From positions 124,001-188,000 of the forward strand of contig NZNS01000001.1 of NCBI GenBank assembly GCA_002694985.1: a stretch of 64,000 bases of DNA, read 5' to 3'. Shown here piece after piece: positions 63,267 to 64,000 of this stretch. The position numbers and the translations under genes are program-made. The stretch comes from Parvibaculum sp. (lineage in GTDB: Bacteria; Pseudomonadota; Alphaproteobacteria; Parvibaculales; Parvibaculaceae). The notes beneath the pieces are model-generated. The model was not told where the DNA came from. It ran no database searches and saw only the letters and a program-made list of their open reading frames with translations. How positions within the stretch are numbered: position 1 is the first letter of the stretch; every line of letters starts with the position of its first letter.

Positions 63267-63572
63267 TCTGTTCCGTTGGCCTTTGGCTGGGCCTCTTTCA
63301 GCCTTTTGGCTGGGGTGGTCCCGTTTTCGGGTTCCATTGTGGCTGCCTTAACCCGCTTGGCCTAGTCTCCCGGTCTTTCGCCGGGCCGCTTTCCCGAATC
63401 GTAAACGAAGGTTAATGGGGTTGCAGCCTGTCATGGCTGTAGATAAGGCCTCAGGAGGGCGGAGTCGCGCCCAAATTTCGCCGCAAGCGGACCGTAAGGC
63501 TGGAGAACTGTCCCGGCGGCATGAACCCGAAGGTCGAAGCCCCGAGGTTTCGATCCGCAAGAAGGAAGAATC
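63267..63572. other. Divergent promoter region upstream of aroK
   Basis: 306 nt without a supported gene, between aroK (leftward) and the microprotein gene (rightward). It contains a near-repeat of CTTTGGCTGGG/TTTTGGCTGGG at 63280-63312 and several short GC-rich hairpins; promoters for both genes are expected here but not resolved. Confidence 0.4.
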
Positions 63573-63716
63573 ATGAGCCGTGCTACCAGCTTTCTCGTTC
63601 TCGTCGTCATTCTCGTGGTGGTCGTCGTTGGCGGGCTCTTTTATCTGGATCAGGCCGTTGAGCCGCAGACCCAGACAGTGGAGAAGGTTCTCCCAGATGA
63701 CCAGTTCGCGCGTTAA
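63573..63716 (+). CDS. Single-span membrane microprotein (47 aa)
   Basis: 47 residues, too short for most gene finders. GAAGGAAG lies just before the ATG. Residues 6-25 are a Val/Leu-rich transmembrane helix (SFLVLVVILVVVVVGGLFYL), followed by a short polar C-terminal tail with VEPQTQTVEKVL. The last 20 nt overlap the start of the next gene. Function unknown; it may stabilise a membrane complex encoded downstream. Confidence 0.6.
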   Translation: MSRATSFLVLVVILVVVVVGGLFYLDQAVEPQTQTVEKVLPDDQFAR

Positions 63717-64000
63717 ACCAATGGCGCGGCGGCGTTTTGCCGCCGGTTTGGCGCTTGTCGCTTCACTTTCGGCTTCCGGCGCTGCGGTTTGCGCCGAGGA
63801 GACGAACATGCTGCAGGCGCCTGCGGATATGCAGCCCGTACAGCCGGTGCCGCGCGCGCTGGCCGGGCCGGCCGTGGGGCCGCAAAGTATCGTGCCGCCG
63901 GGCTTCGGGGCGACGACCCCTTCGTCTGCATCGCGTGCTGCGGAACCTTCCGGTCCCGCGCAGCTTTTTCCCACCGGTGTGCAGCCTGCGGAACAGAGCG
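63697..64000 (+). CDS. Secreted protein, 3' truncated by window end
   Basis: At least 101 residues, open to the window edge. A signal peptide (RRRFAAGLALVASLSASGAA) is followed by a Pro/Ala/Gln-rich low-complexity region. The ATG at 63697 overlaps the preceding gene by 20 nt; the ATG at 63721 is an alternative. It is translationally coupled to the membrane microprotein, and the family cannot be named from this part. Confidence 0.6.
   Translation, partial: MTSSRVKPMARRRFAAGLALVASLSASGAAVCAEETNMLQAPADMQPVQPVPRALAGPAVGPQSIVPPGFGATTPSSASRAAEPSGPAQLFPTGVQPAEQS

Noticed and set aside
1..64000. CRISPR arrays, insertion sequences, rRNA operons, intact prophage
   Set aside because: No regularly spaced direct repeats, transposase motifs, rRNA sequence or phage structural genes were seen.

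Overview
The window is about 63% G+C by eye and densely packed with genes on both strands. It looks like chromosomal DNA of an alphaproteobacterium. The evidence is a block running Suv3-type helicase, S4 protein, TerB-like protein, FdxA, CarD and RpoH; an aerobic-type cobaltochelatase pair (CobS/CobT); and a run of aroK, aroB, CorC, BolA and a DnaJ-like gene. The first half is rich in fatty-acid, terpenoid and xenobiotic genes: acyl-CoA synthetases, acyl-CoA dehydrogenases, SDRs, a luciferase-like monooxygenase, alpha/beta hydrolases and a thioesterase. That content recalls hydrocarbon degraders such as Parvibaculum. The genus is an inference from memory, not something the sequence proves.

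Layout. 1-12 kb: a truncated FATP-type acyl-CoA synthetase, a flavin monooxygenase, TetR and SDR genes, a GH84 beta-N-acetylglucosaminidase, two AhpD-like genes, DUF924, an HSL-type esterase, a second acyl-CoA ligase and a SulP anion transporter. 12-17.5 kb: a leftward block of glpD, a diacylglycerol-kinase-like lipid kinase and an alkyl-DHAP-synthase-like flavoprotein, a plausible unusual glycerolipid (ether-lipid) operon, followed by a DsbA/HCCA-isomerase gene. 17.5-24.4 kb: three paralogous alpha/beta hydrolases, a DJ-1/PfpI protein, an SDR and a DmdC/FadE-type acyl-CoA dehydrogenase. 24.6-26.2 kb: a small accessory patch holding an AT-richer Abi-alpha-like gene and a HigBA-type toxin-antitoxin pair with a clear palindromic operator. 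26.2-32.7 kb: PAS, thioesterase, outer-membrane, crotonase, PilZ, DUF6165 and GT9 genes, then an orphan S24 repressor beside a tRNA-Arg(CCU).

32.9-48 kb: a LuxR regulator, a secreted nuclease, an M48 lipoprotein protease, RpoH, CarD with a histone-H1-like tail, FdxA, TerB, an S4 protein, a Suv3-like helicase, an acyl-CoA dehydrogenase, a membrane PAS/GAF histidine kinase and a Sel1 lipoprotein. 48-52.4 kb: methylmalonyl-CoA mutase, a 71-residue microprotein, the MeaB chaperone and rpmB. 52.5-64 kb: a membrane protein, a phytase-like esterase, a MATE exporter, cobT/cobS, a DnaJ-like gene, bolA, CorC, aroB/aroK and, divergently, a 47-residue membrane microprotein plus a truncated secreted protein.

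Functional links: the mutase and MeaB use adenosylcobalamin, and CobS/CobT, encoded 6-9 kb away, help insert cobalt during its synthesis. CoA ligases, dehydrogenases, crotonase and mutase together outline fatty-acid and propionyl-CoA catabolism. No CRISPR array, insertion sequence, rRNA or intact prophage was seen. The most interesting leads are the AgpS-like/lipid-kinase/GlpD operon, the H1-tailed CarD, the Abi-alpha/HigBA patch, and the microprotein and folded leader between mutase and meaB.
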